This document shows positions 1 through 6,743 of a stretch of 12,890 nucleotides of DNA, in pieces. The notes beneath the pieces are model-generated. The model made no database searches. It saw nothing but the letters and a program-made list of their open reading frames with translations, and had not been told where the DNA came from. The position numbers and the translations under genes are program-made. This DNA is from an uncultured Chthoniobacterales bacterium (lineage in GTDB: Bacteria > Verrucomicrobiota > Verrucomicrobiia > Chthoniobacterales > CAKUMP01), in assembly GCA_934667795.1 (NCBI GenBank), contig CAKUMP010000038.1:1-12890 (forward strand), given 5' to 3'. Within the stretch, counting starts at the first letter, position 1. Each line of letters starts with the position of its first letter.

Positions 1-137
1 CTGGTATATTCATACTTCGCATATTTTCCATCTTCCAGATCCTTCATCACAACCGTCACGTAATCCCCCTTGTTATCCGGACCCGTCCATTCGATTTTCA
101 CTGCTGCCCCTGCCACCGTTTGTTCCGGACCTTTCAC
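1..137 (-). repeat. Repeat unit IV of the VWA protein (partial at window edge)
   Basis: The first 45 codons of a further unit in the same 264-bp register. It has more substitutions than units II and III show against each other, for example PEQTVAGAA and VVMKD. The array may continue beyond the window. Confidence 0.88.
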
Positions 138-1610
138 CGACACTTCGGCTTCCACAATCTGAATCGGCGCACGTGCCAGTACTTTATTCCCCTGACCGGC
201 CATGTAACGGATTTCTCCGTCTCCTGCGGTCATTGGTGCCGTCACCTTCAAAGGACTTCCATTGCTGGTATATTCATACTGCGCGTATTTCCCATCCTCC
301 AGATCTTTAGGCACAACCGTCACATAATCCCCCTTGTTATCCGGCCCTGTCCATTCGATTTTCACTGCTCCCCCTGCAACCGTTTCTTCCGGGCCTTTCA
401 CTGATACTTCGGCTTCCACAATTTTAATCGGCGCACGTGCCAGTACTTTATTCCCCTGGCCCGCCATATAACGGATTTCTCCGTCTCCTGCGGTCATTGG
501 TGCCGTCACCTTCAAAGGACTTCCATTGCTGGTATATTCATATTGCGCGTATTTCCCATCCTCCAGATCTTTAGGCACAACCGTCACATAATCCCCCTTG
601 TTATCCGGCCCTGTCCATTCGATCTTCACTGCTCCCCCTGCAACCGTTTCTTCCGGACCTTTCACGGAAACTTCCGCTTCCACTATCTGAATCGGCTGTT
701 TCGCTAAAATTTTCTTACTATCTCCATGTATATAACGAAGCTCTGCCGCACCTACCGTCATTAACGCAGTCAACTTCGCCGGGCTTCCACTCCGCGTATA
801 AGCGTAATTGCCGTATGCTTCATCTTCTGCCCCTTCCATCACAATCGTGATGTAATCCGCTTTTTCATCTCCTCCGGTCCATTCGACCTTGAACTCAGCC
901 CCTGCCACCACTTCTTTAGGTCCTTTTAATTCTGCCGCCGGGGGTTCTTCTTTTTTCTCCTCTTCCACTTCCTTCACTGATTCCAGCGTGATCTGTAAAG
1001 CATCGGAAAGGCTGGCTGCATCATCAGCTTTGAGAAAAAGCCCATCCGTTTCTTTTGCCATACATTCCACCGATTGTGCCGCTTTACTATCCAGATCAAA
1101 AGCAATCACATGCGCCGTAAAATCGACCCCTGTTTCTTTCAGCGTCCGTGCAGCCTCGCAAGGATCGCGGTCACAGGTTTCCTCCCCGTCTGTCACTAAA
1201 ATCACCGTCGCTTTTTGCTCCGAATGCGCCAACGTCTTCGCTGCAAACTCCACCGCTGCAGTCAATGGGGTCATCCCTTTAGGCATCAAACCATTTACTT
1301 TTTTCAGAAAATCTTCTTTGTTCAACTTGCCTGGCGGAACCACCAATTCAATATCTTCACAATCTCCCTTGGCACGATGCCCATACGCCACCAGCCCGAT
1401 CTCGGTATCTTCCGGCAGTTTTGTTACCAGATCTCCAATCACCTTGCGCGCAATTTCAATTTTTGCTTCTCCCTGGATTTGCCCCCACATGCTTCCGGAA
1501 GCATCCAGCACAATAAGCGTTTGCTTTATCGGTTCTCTTTTTTCCTCCGCTCTGACAGTTCCCAATACGATCAGACAAACCGATAGAAAAACAAAAAATG
1601 GCAATTTCAT
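1..1610 (-). CDS. Secreted von Willebrand factor A domain protein with tandem 88-residue repeats (C-terminus cut by window edge)
   Basis: The frame is open from the ATG at 1610 to the left edge, giving 536 codons with no stop, so the C-terminus lies outside the window. Residues 1-21 form a signal peptide (MKLPFF..., hydrophobic core, cleavage likely after VRA). Residues about 30-205 are a VWA domain with a complete-looking metal-ion (MIDAS) site: DASGS at 36-40, a Thr at about 114 in GMTPL, and Asp141 in TDGEE. Cys84, Cys146 and Cys151 could form disulfides in the periplasm or outside the cell. An acidic, proline-containing linker (about 215-228) leads into repeated units that each begin near (L/V)KGP and carry a W-T-G motif and a RY(M/I) motif. 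They look like small beta-rich domains. The family is known for binding or adhesion; the actual partner is unknown. The start is supported by the signal peptide and a promoter-like sequence just upstream. Confidence 0.9.
   Translation of the reverse strand, partial: MKLPFFVFLSVCLIVLGTVRAEEKREPIKQTLIVLDASGSMWGQIQGEAKIEIARKVIGDLVTKLPEDTEIGLVAYGHRAKGDCEDIELVVPPGKLNKEDFLKKVNGLMPKGMTPLTAAVEFAAKTLAHSEQKATVILVTDGEETCDRDPCEAARTLKETGVDFTAHVIAFDLDSKAAQSVECMAKETDGLFLKADDAASLSDALQITLESVKEVEEEKKEEPPAAELKGPKEVVAGAEFKVEWTGGDEKADYITIVMEGAEDEAYGNYAYTRSGSPAKLTALMTVGAAELRYIHGDSKKILAKQPIQIVEAEVSVKGPEETVAGGAVKIEWTGPDNKGDYVTVVPKDLEDGKYAQYEYTSNGSPLKVTAPMTAGDGEIRYMAGQGNKVLARAPIKIVEAEVSVKGPEETVAGGAVKIEWTGPDNKGDYVTVVPKDLEDGKYAQYEYTSNGSPLKVTAPMTAGDGEIRYMAGQGNKVLARAPIQIVEAEVSVKGPEQTVAGAAVKIEWTGPDNKGDYVTVVMKDLEDGKYAKYEYT
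138..401 (-). repeat. Repeat unit III of the VWA protein, 264 bp / 88 aa
   Basis: Nearly identical to unit II in DNA and identical in protein except for one residue. It has the same length with no insertion or deletion, so it looks like a recent in-frame duplication or a copy kept alike by gene conversion. Confidence 0.92.
402..665 (-). repeat. Repeat unit II of the VWA protein, 264 bp / 88 aa
   Basis: Compared by eye with unit III, it differs at about 10 of 264 bases. Two of these fall in one codon (Lys versus Gln near the end of the unit) and the rest are silent. The unit starts VKGPEETVAGG. Confidence 0.92.
666..929 (-). repeat. Repeat unit I (divergent) of the VWA protein, 264 bp / 88 aa
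   Basis: This is the first unit after the acidic linker, running from LKGP to VEAEVS. It is in exact 264-bp register with the other three units but clearly diverged at both DNA and protein level. It reads TGGDEKADY where later units read TGPDNKGDY, and RYIHGDSKK where they read RYMAGQGNK. It is probably the oldest copy, or one left out of later homogenisation. Confidence 0.9.
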
Positions 1611-1618
1611 AATCCATC

Positions 1619-1647
1619 AGTATAAGAAATCCCTCTCCCACTTGCAA
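1619..1647 (-). promoter_or_regulatory. Candidate sigma-70 promoter of the VWA gene, giving a nearly leaderless mRNA
   Basis: On the minus strand, TTGCAA (1642-1647) and TATACT (1619-1624) are separated by 17 bp. They match the -35 and -10 consensus at 4/6 and 5/6 positions. Transcription would begin around 1612, within a few bases of the ATG at 1610. No Shine-Dalgarno sequence is present, which fits a leaderless start. Sequence match only. Confidence 0.45.
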
Positions 1648-1672
1648 TGCAATCTTGCCTGCTTGAATTCCT

Positions 1673-1701
1673 TTGCGCTTTGCCTCTATTCGGGCTAAAA
1701 T
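1673..1701 (+). promoter_or_regulatory. Candidate promoter of the lipoprotein gene
   Basis: TTGCGC (1673-1678) and TAAAAT (1696-1701) are 17 bp apart. The -10 matches at 5/6, but the -35 is weak (3/6). The predicted start of transcription, near 1708, lies about 7 bases before the ATG at 1715, so this leader would also be very short. It sits back to back with the VWA promoter inside the 104-bp divergent gap. Confidence 0.35.
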
Positions 1702-1714
1702 AAAAGAATACGCT

Positions 1715-2143
1715 ATGATATTCAGGATACTCAGAACCATTTCTTTTCTTGCGCTTTTCAGTTCTTTTTTATTTCTGACGGGTTGCTCGACGGTTGAATC
1801 TCGTATTCGCGATAATCCGGCAATTTTTCAGAGTTTATCACCTGCCGATCAAACCCTGGTCCGGACCGGACAAATCCGCACCGGGCTTGACCAGGATACG
1901 GTCTATCTCGCCTGGGGACGTCCTGATCATATCCGCCACGAAGTACGAAAAAGCCAGGCCACAGAAACCTGGACTTATCAGGGGGCCTACGTTCAGGAAA
2001 TCCCGCGCTATCGCTATTACCCCGGCGACTGGTGGTACGGAATTCCATCGGCAGAAATTTACGACCCTGTACTGGTTTCCGTCCCCTATGTCCGCAAACT
2101 TGCCGTTTTCCAAAACAACCGTGTGGTTGCTTTCGAGTATTAA
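1715..2143 (+). CDS. Small outer-membrane-type lipoprotein, BamE/SmpA-like
   Basis: This encodes 142 residues. Residues 1-23 are a lipoprotein signal peptide ending in the lipobox LTGC, with Cys24 as the predicted lipidated residue. Ser25 after the Cys suggests sorting to the outer membrane if Lol-type rules apply. The mature part has the pattern IRTGLDQDTVYLAWGRPD, which resembles the G-x(4)-V-x(3)-x-G-x-P core of BamE/SmpA-like small lipoproteins. An aromatic stretch follows (RYRYYPGDWWYG), and the end is a beta-rich segment with FQNNRVVAF. I chose the ATG at 1715 rather than the in-frame TTG at 1673, because it places the charged and hydrophobic parts of the signal peptide correctly. A true BamE role is not shown. 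A general envelope lipoprotein with a BamE-like fold is the safer reading. Confidence 0.75.
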   Translation: MIFRILRTISFLALFSSFLFLTGCSTVESRIRDNPAIFQSLSPADQTLVRTGQIRTGLDQDTVYLAWGRPDHIRHEVRKSQATETWTYQGAYVQEIPRYRYYPGDWWYGIPSAEIYDPVLVSVPYVRKLAVFQNNRVVAFEY

Positions 2144-2155
2144 TCGAGTATTAAT
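2134..2155 (+). repeat. Perfect 11-bp tandem duplication across the lipoprotein stop codon
   Basis: CGAGTATTAAT occurs twice in a row (2134-2144 and 2145-2155). The first copy contains the last codons and the stop TAA (2141-2143). It probably arose by replication slippage without changing the protein. Confidence 0.85.
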
Positions 2156-2188
2156 ACAGACATGATACAGGAAACCATGCGGATCCTC

Positions 2189-2216
2189 TTGAATGAAGTA
2201 TCCCCATAAATTTAAT
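2189..2216 (+). promoter_or_regulatory. Candidate sigma-70 promoter of the ubiD-family gene
   Basis: TTGAAT (2189-2194) and TTTAAT (2211-2216) are separated by 16 bp and match consensus at 4/6 and 5/6. The expected transcript starts near 2223, leaving a leader of about 50 nt with no Shine-Dalgarno sequence before the ATG at 2275. Confidence 0.4.
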
Positions 2217-2274
2217 GTTTTCTAAAAAACTCCTTTATCCATCACACAACATCTAACGATTTTCACACATCAAC

Positions 2275-3759
2275 ATGGCCTACGACTCATTCCAGCAATT
2301 TCTTAACCGCCTCGAAGCCGAGGGAGAACTCATTCGCATCCGCCAGGAGGTTCGTACAGAACTCGAAATCACAGAAATTGCTGACCGCGAAATGAAAAAG
2401 CCCGGCGGCGGAAAAGCACTGCTGTTCGAAAAACCAACGATTGATGGAAAAGTCTCCGCATTCCCGGTCGCGATCAATACGATGGGCTCCACACGCCGGA
2501 TGGCGATGGCATTAGGCATTGAATCGATCGACGAACTGGTGGAACAAATGCAGTTTATCCTGAAGGCAAAACCGCCAACCAATCTGCGCGAGGCATTCAA
2601 ATTAGCAGTTCAGGGGATGGACCTTCTCAATGCAAAACCCAAAAAAGTCAAAGATGGCCCCTGTAAGGAGGTCATTCATCATTTTGGCTCCCCTTCCGCC
2701 GGAATGCCCATCACGACACTGCACGATCTCCCGATCCTGAAATGCTGGCCCGATGATGGAGGTCGCTTTATTACATTTCCCAATGTCTTTACCCGCGACC
2801 CGGATACCGGAGAACGCAACCTCGGGATGTATCGCATGCAGGTTTATGACGACCGGACGACCGGGATGCACTGGCAAATCCATAAGGTGGGGGCACGCCA
2901 TGGAAAGCGTTATTACGAACGCGGCGAAAAAATGCCTGTTGCAGTTTGTATCGGCGGAGACCCGGCCTATACATTTGCTGCGACCGCTCCTCTTCCCGAT
3001 GGTCTGGATGAAATCCTGTTCGCCGGTTTTATTCGTAAACAAAATGTCCCTCTGGTCCGTTGCGAAACAATTGATCTGGAAGTGCCGGCGGATTCTGATT
3101 TCGTTCTGGAAGGGTATGTCGATCCGGCGGAACTCCGCCCGGAAGGCCCTTTCGGAGACCATACCGGGTTTTATACCCCGGTAGAAGATTACCCGGTCTT
3201 TCATCTGACTGCGATTACCCACCGCCGTAATGCCGTGTACCCCTGCACGATTGTCGGCCCTCCCCCCATGGAGGATTTCTACATGGGAACTGCCAGTGTC
3301 CAGATTTTTCTCCCTGTGTTCAAAATGAACTTCCCCGAAATCGTGGATATCGCTCTCCCCGCAGAAGGCGTTTTCCATAACCTGGTCGTGGTCAGTATCC
3401 GCAAACAATACCCCTATCAGGCATTCAAAATTATGCACGGCCTCTGGGGAATGGGACAAATGATGTTCAGTAAATATATCATCGTGGTGGACGAAGATTG
3501 CGATGTGCACAATACCAGCGAAGTCCTGTTCCGACTCTGCTCCAACACCGACCCCGAACGCGATACTTCCGTCATCCATAACCCGGCAGATGCACTCGAT
3601 CACGCACCAAATCTCCCTAATAAAAGTACACACATGGGATTCGATGCCACTCGCAAACTCGCATCCGAAGGATACCTCCGCACCTGGCCAAACCTCGCCA
3701 CCATGTCCCCAGATGTGAAAGCCCGCGTGGATGAGATCCTGAACGCAGAGAGTCATTGA
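2275..3759 (+). CDS. ubiD: UbiD-family prenylated-FMN-dependent decarboxylase
   Basis: This encodes 494 residues, a normal length for UbiD. UbiD enzymes use prenylated FMN, made by UbiX, for reversible decarboxylation of aromatic or alpha,beta-unsaturated acids. In quinone synthesis they decarboxylate a prenylated hydroxybenzoate (ubiquinone) or the dihydroxynaphthoate-type acid of the futalosine menaquinone route. Visible hallmarks are EGPFGDHTG, with Glu290 and Asp295 spaced like the catalytic acidic pair of Fdc1/UbiD; the following PVEDYPVFHLTAITHR block; PEIVDIALPAEG; and MGFDATRK near the end. The N-terminus (FQQFLNRLEAEGELIRI) is also typical. By recall it resembles E. coli UbiD in the central and C-terminal blocks. 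No ubiX or mqn gene is in the window, so the substrate is not settled. A quinone role is most likely, with other aromatic acids possible. Confidence 0.9.
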   Translation: MAYDSFQQFLNRLEAEGELIRIRQEVRTELEITEIADREMKKPGGGKALLFEKPTIDGKVSAFPVAINTMGSTRRMAMALGIESIDELVEQMQFILKAKPPTNLREAFKLAVQGMDLLNAKPKKVKDGPCKEVIHHFGSPSAGMPITTLHDLPILKCWPDDGGRFITFPNVFTRDPDTGERNLGMYRMQVYDDRTTGMHWQIHKVGARHGKRYYERGEKMPVAVCIGGDPAYTFAATAPLPDGLDEILFAGFIRKQNVPLVRCETIDLEVPADSDFVLEGYVDPAELRPEGPFGDHTGFYTPVEDYPVFHLTAITHRRNAVYPCTIVGPPPMEDFYMGTASVQIFLPVFKMNFPEIVDIALPAEGVFHNLVVVSIRKQYPYQAFKIMHGLWGMGQMMFSKYIIVVDEDCDVHNTSEVLFRLCSNTDPERDTSVIHNPADALDHAPNLPNKSTHMGFDATRKLASEGYLRTWPNLATMSPDVKARVDEILNAESH

Positions 3760-3768
3760 ATTCTGGAT

Positions 3769-3792
3769 TGGTCATCATAGTGAATATGACCA
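3769..3792 (+). terminator. Short hairpin after the ubiD gene, possible weak terminator
   Basis: TGGTCAT (3769-3775) and ATGACCA (3786-3792) can form a 7-bp stem with a 10-nt loop, starting 10 bases after the stop codon. Only a short T run follows, so factor-independent termination is doubtful. Confidence 0.25.
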
Positions 3793-3837
3793 TTTGATAA
3801 ATAGAGCTCATTAAAAATCATTGAAATCGTATCACGA

Positions 3838-3860
3838 CATGATATATTTTCAATCATGAT
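3838..3860 (+). promoter_or_regulatory. Inverted repeat over the start of the ATPase gene
   Basis: CATGAT (3838-3843) and ATCATG (3853-3858) form 6-bp arms 9 bases apart. The second arm includes the start codon at 3856-3858 and is part of the 8-bp palindrome ATCATGAT. It could act as an operator or a small hairpin that limits translation. In such AT-rich DNA it may also be chance. Confidence 0.2.
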
Positions 3861-5094
3861 AACAAGGATATTCACATCTTTACTTCAGGAAATGTTGACT
3901 ATTTTCCCTGTTGTCGCGGTTGTGGGGTCGCGTCAGGTGGGAAAATCCACACTGATCCAGCAGCCAGGCATTGCCGATGGGAGACATTACTTGACGTTGG
4001 ATGATATAGGAGCGTACTCCGTAGCGCAGGCGGACCCGAAAGGTTTTCTGGATGTCAATATGCCATTGAGTATTGACGAGGTACAATTGGTGCCGGCTCT
4101 TTTACGCGAGATCAAGTTGCGCGTGGATCGAAAGCGCGAGCCGGGGAGATTTCTGTTAACGGGATCCGCGGACCTTGATCATTGTGCGGATATTTCATCC
4201 GTGCTGGCAGGAAGGGTTGGCATTCTCCGGTTACCACCGATCACCATGTCCGAAGAATACGGTGCGACGGACTGGCAAGAATGGATGAAAGCAGACAGTG
4301 CAAAAGCTCTGGACAGGGTATTTTCCAGAAAACAGTATCCATCACTGGATTTAGGGCGGATTATTTCGGGAGGTTATCCAGGTAGTCTATTAGAGAACTC
4401 CCACCGGCGTCGCATGTTGTGGATGGAATCTTTTCGAACCACCTACCTGGAACGAGACCTCCGAAGAATTTCCGACATTGGCAATCTCGGGGAGTTCGCA
4501 CGGCTCATGAACCTCTGCGCCGCGGCTACAGGCAGCCTGCTTAATCAAGCACACCTGGCTCGAGACGCGGGCATGAGTTCAGCGACAGCCGGGCGGCATC
4601 TTTCCATTTTAGAAGCGAGTTTCTTAATCACACGAATTCCTCCCTTTTTTGTCAATATCGGAAAACGGATGGTCAAAACCCCAAAGCTTTACTGGAACGA
4701 TGTGGGGCTGGCTTCGCATCTTTTAGGTATTTCATCCATTGATGCACTCCGGCAAAGTGTCATGTTCGGGCGATTGGTGGAAACGCTCGTGATGATGGAA
4801 ATCCTGACGCTGTTACCGCTGACGGAGGAACCTGCCCGGCTTTTCCATGTGCGTACTCACGACGGGCTGGAAGTAGATGGTTTACTGGAAATCGGACAGC
4901 GGCATTTGCCTTTCGAAATCAAGGCATCTCAGACAGTAACCGCTTCTGATGCTACGCCAATCAAACGCTGGATGGATCTCAATCCTACTCATGGTCCAGG
5001 TATCGTCATTTATTTGGGTAAGGAATATCTTAACCTCTCCACAAACGTCCGCGCCGTTCCGGTCAGCGCTCTGTTCGGGTATAAAAATACTTAA
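3856..5094 (+). CDS. AAA_14 / DUF4143 family ATP-binding protein
   Basis: This encodes 412 residues, the usual length for this family. The N-terminal P-loop ATPase domain has Walker A GSRQVGKST (24-32), Walker B with Asp74-Glu75 in LSIDEVQLVP, and a sensor-like LLTGSAD. The middle holds the family's TYLERDLRRI motif and a winged-helix-like stretch with AGMSSATAGRHLSILEAS. The C-terminal DUF4143 domain carries LEVDGLLE (Asp341) followed by PFEIKAS (Glu354, Lys356), a layout like the D...ExK core of PD-(D/E)XK nucleases. These proteins are widespread, often strain-specific, and of unknown biochemical role. Nothing beside this copy (UbiD upstream, convergent MgtE) points to a partner. No Shine-Dalgarno sequence is seen, so the start at 3856 rests on the alignment-like N-terminus about 20 residues before the P-loop. 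Confidence 0.85.
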   Translation: MITRIFTSLLQEMLTIFPVVAVVGSRQVGKSTLIQQPGIADGRHYLTLDDIGAYSVAQADPKGFLDVNMPLSIDEVQLVPALLREIKLRVDRKREPGRFLLTGSADLDHCADISSVLAGRVGILRLPPITMSEEYGATDWQEWMKADSAKALDRVFSRKQYPSLDLGRIISGGYPGSLLENSHRRRMLWMESFRTTYLERDLRRISDIGNLGEFARLMNLCAAATGSLLNQAHLARDAGMSSATAGRHLSILEASFLITRIPPFFVNIGKRMVKTPKLYWNDVGLASHLLGISSIDALRQSVMFGRLVETLVMMEILTLLPLTEEPARLFHVRTHDGLEVDGLLEIGQRHLPFEIKASQTVTASDATPIKRWMDLNPTHGPGIVIYLGKEYLNLSTNVRAVPVSALFGYKNT

Positions 5095-5105
5095 CCCGTT
5101 TGGAC

Positions 5106-6452
5106 TTAAAGTGGAAAATAATGCATTCCTATAACCGCCAGGCCAAGGAATACCAGAAAGCCAATGATATCGGTCGTCGCCGTAAGCATGATTCCTGACG
5201 CCAAAGCGGGATCTATTTTCAGACTTTTTAATCCCAAAGGAATTAAAACACCGATAATCGATGCGATTATGATGTTTAATAACATGGCGAGAAATGCAAC
5301 CATCCCGAGTATCCATTCGCCTTTCCAAAAATAAGCAACCCCTCCTACGACCAGCCCTATTGCCAGACCATTGACCAACCCCACTATAAGTTGCTTTCTC
5401 AGAACAGAAAATCCCATCCCTTTATTAAATTCACCTAATGCAAGAGAACGCACCATGATCGTCAATGTCTGTGTCCCGGTATTCCCTCCCAACCCAGCAA
5501 TTATCGGTAAAAATATTGCCAATACCGCATACCGCGTAATAGTCCCCTCAAATAACGAAACGACAAACCCTGCCGCAAATGCGGTTAACAAATTCACACA
5601 CAACCAGGGCAATCGGTTTTTTACCGACCTTTTCCAGGGGGTATCAATCATTTCTTGTCCACTGACCCCGACCATCCGCTGCATGTCCTCCGTGGCTTCT
5701 TCTTCCATGACATGCATCACGTCATCCACGGTCACAATCCCACGCAATCTTTGAAAATCATCTACGACCGGAATAGAACTCAATCCGTAGTCACGGAAAA
5801 TAATCGCAATTTCTTCCTGGTCCGCATGAACCGACACCGCGCGCACCTCCTGCACCATCACCTCCTGAACTGTTTTCTCCGGATGCTGAAAAAGTAAATC
5901 CCGTATCCGCAACACCCCTTGGAGTCGCTGCCTGTCATCCACCACATAAACATAAAACAGCCCCTTGGTCGTCAGATCCTCTTCATGACGTAAAAGCTCT
6001 GTCGCTTCCTTCATCGTCATATTCTGATTCACCGCCAGAAACTCCCCCTGCATAATCCCGCCGGCGGAATCTTCCGGGTACTCCATCAGATCTACAATCC
6101 GGCGTGCCTGCTCCGGTTCCAGCGTCTTCATGATGGACTGCAGACGCTCCGGAGAAAGCTGTACCATCAAGTCCGCAAGGTCATCACTGAACATCTCGCC
6201 AACAATCCCCGACAAACGGGTCACCCGCATCGCCTCAAAAAGTGCCACCTGCACATCCATCGGAAAATCCACAATCACTTCCGCCGAAATCTCATTTGGC
6301 AACTCACGCAGAACCCGTCGGATTTCATCAATCGGTAAATCCTCCAGATGCGCCGCAATATCTACCGGGTGTAACGTCCGTAATTCCTCTATAGAAACCT
6401 GCAACTCCCTCTGGCTTTTCTTCTCGATTTTCCTGTGCATATCCACCGCCAT
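5106..6452 (-). CDS. mgtE: MgtE magnesium channel/transporter
   Basis: This encodes 448 residues, standard for MgtE, the inner-membrane Mg2+ channel that works as a dimer and is gated by its cytosolic Mg2+-sensing domains. The order is an N-terminal MgtE_N superhelical domain (about 20-130, with ELPNEISAEVI and DDLADLM), two CBS domains (about 135-260, PVVDDFQRLRGIVTVDD) and five membrane helices from about 280. The conserved pore motif PIIAGLGGNTGTQ spans 316-328. Asp428 in the last helix (LTATTDIIGF) sits where the selectivity-filter aspartate is expected. The start at 6452 is supported by AGGAG at 6462-6466 with a 9-nt spacer, the only strong ribosome binding site in the window. The gene converges on the ATPase gene with only 11 bp between the stop codons and no visible terminator. 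Confidence 0.95.
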   Translation of the reverse strand: MAVDMHRKIEKKSQRELQVSIEELRTLHPVDIAAHLEDLPIDEIRRVLRELPNEISAEVIVDFPMDVQVALFEAMRVTRLSGIVGEMFSDDLADLMVQLSPERLQSIMKTLEPEQARRIVDLMEYPEDSAGGIMQGEFLAVNQNMTMKEATELLRHEEDLTTKGLFYVYVVDDRQRLQGVLRIRDLLFQHPEKTVQEVMVQEVRAVSVHADQEEIAIIFRDYGLSSIPVVDDFQRLRGIVTVDDVMHVMEEEATEDMQRMVGVSGQEMIDTPWKRSVKNRLPWLCVNLLTAFAAGFVVSLFEGTITRYAVLAIFLPIIAGLGGNTGTQTLTIMVRSLALGEFNKGMGFSVLRKQLIVGLVNGLAIGLVVGGVAYFWKGEWILGMVAFLAMLLNIIIASIIGVLIPLGLKSLKIDPALASGIMLTATTDIIGFLVFLGLAVIGMHYFPL

Positions 6453-6461
6453 ACACTCAAT

Positions 6462-6466
6462 CTCCT
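6462..6466 (-). promoter_or_regulatory. Shine-Dalgarno site of mgtE
   Basis: AGGAG on the minus strand lies 9 nt upstream of the ATG at 6452. It decides this start over the in-frame ATG four codons downstream (M5). Confidence 0.8.
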
Positions 6467-6563
6467 ATTTTGATTTTTATCCCAACGGTTCTCGCAATCC
6501 CCAGACGCAAACAGTTACTTTTATGTCACATTCTTCATCCTAATAAACTCTACCCCGTATTGC

Positions 6564-6569
6564 ATTATA
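6564..6569 (-). promoter_or_regulatory. Candidate -10 element of the mgtE promoter
   Basis: A perfect TATAAT on the minus strand, with only a weak -35 (TTTCCT) 17 bp upstream. Transcription would start near 6557, giving a leader of about 105 nt before mgtE. The rest of the 291-bp gap between mgtE and the PEP-CTERM gene (6453-6743) shows no open frame I trust and no recognisable riboswitch. The part next to the PEP-CTERM stop has no strong terminator. Confidence 0.4.
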
Positions 6570-6743
6570 AAACGGATTCAGAAAACAGGAAAATGGGGTT
6601 AAAAGATACCAATACACTTCCCTGCTCTCTGGGTTTGATATGCTTACGCCGTATATCCTGGCAACACTCCCTCCAGAACCTTTTCTCTACTCAAAATTTC
6701 TGAGCAGGAAAAAGAAAAAATGCATAGCCCGAAATTTAAAACT

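Noticed and set aside
1..929. CRISPR array as an explanation for the regular repeats
   Set aside because: The period is 264 bp, the repeats are contiguous and coding in one frame, and there are no spacers.
889..1698. 269-codon open frame on the plus strand
   Set aside because: It is antisense to the VWA gene, whose minus-strand frame has a signal peptide, MIDAS motifs and repeats. The plus-strand translation is Ser-rich with no domain and is a shadow.
1673..1714. TTG start 14 codons upstream for the lipoprotein
   Set aside because: It would put extra charged residues before the signal peptide and overlaps the likely promoter. The ATG at 1715 gives a standard lipoprotein signal.
2602..3756. 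384-codon open frame on the minus strand inside ubiD
   Set aside because: It lies wholly antisense to a clear UbiD protein and shows no motif. Codon bias of the sense gene explains its length.
6453..6560. M-box magnesium riboswitch upstream of mgtE
   Set aside because: The likely leader is shorter than a typical M-box, and I cannot find its conserved blocks.
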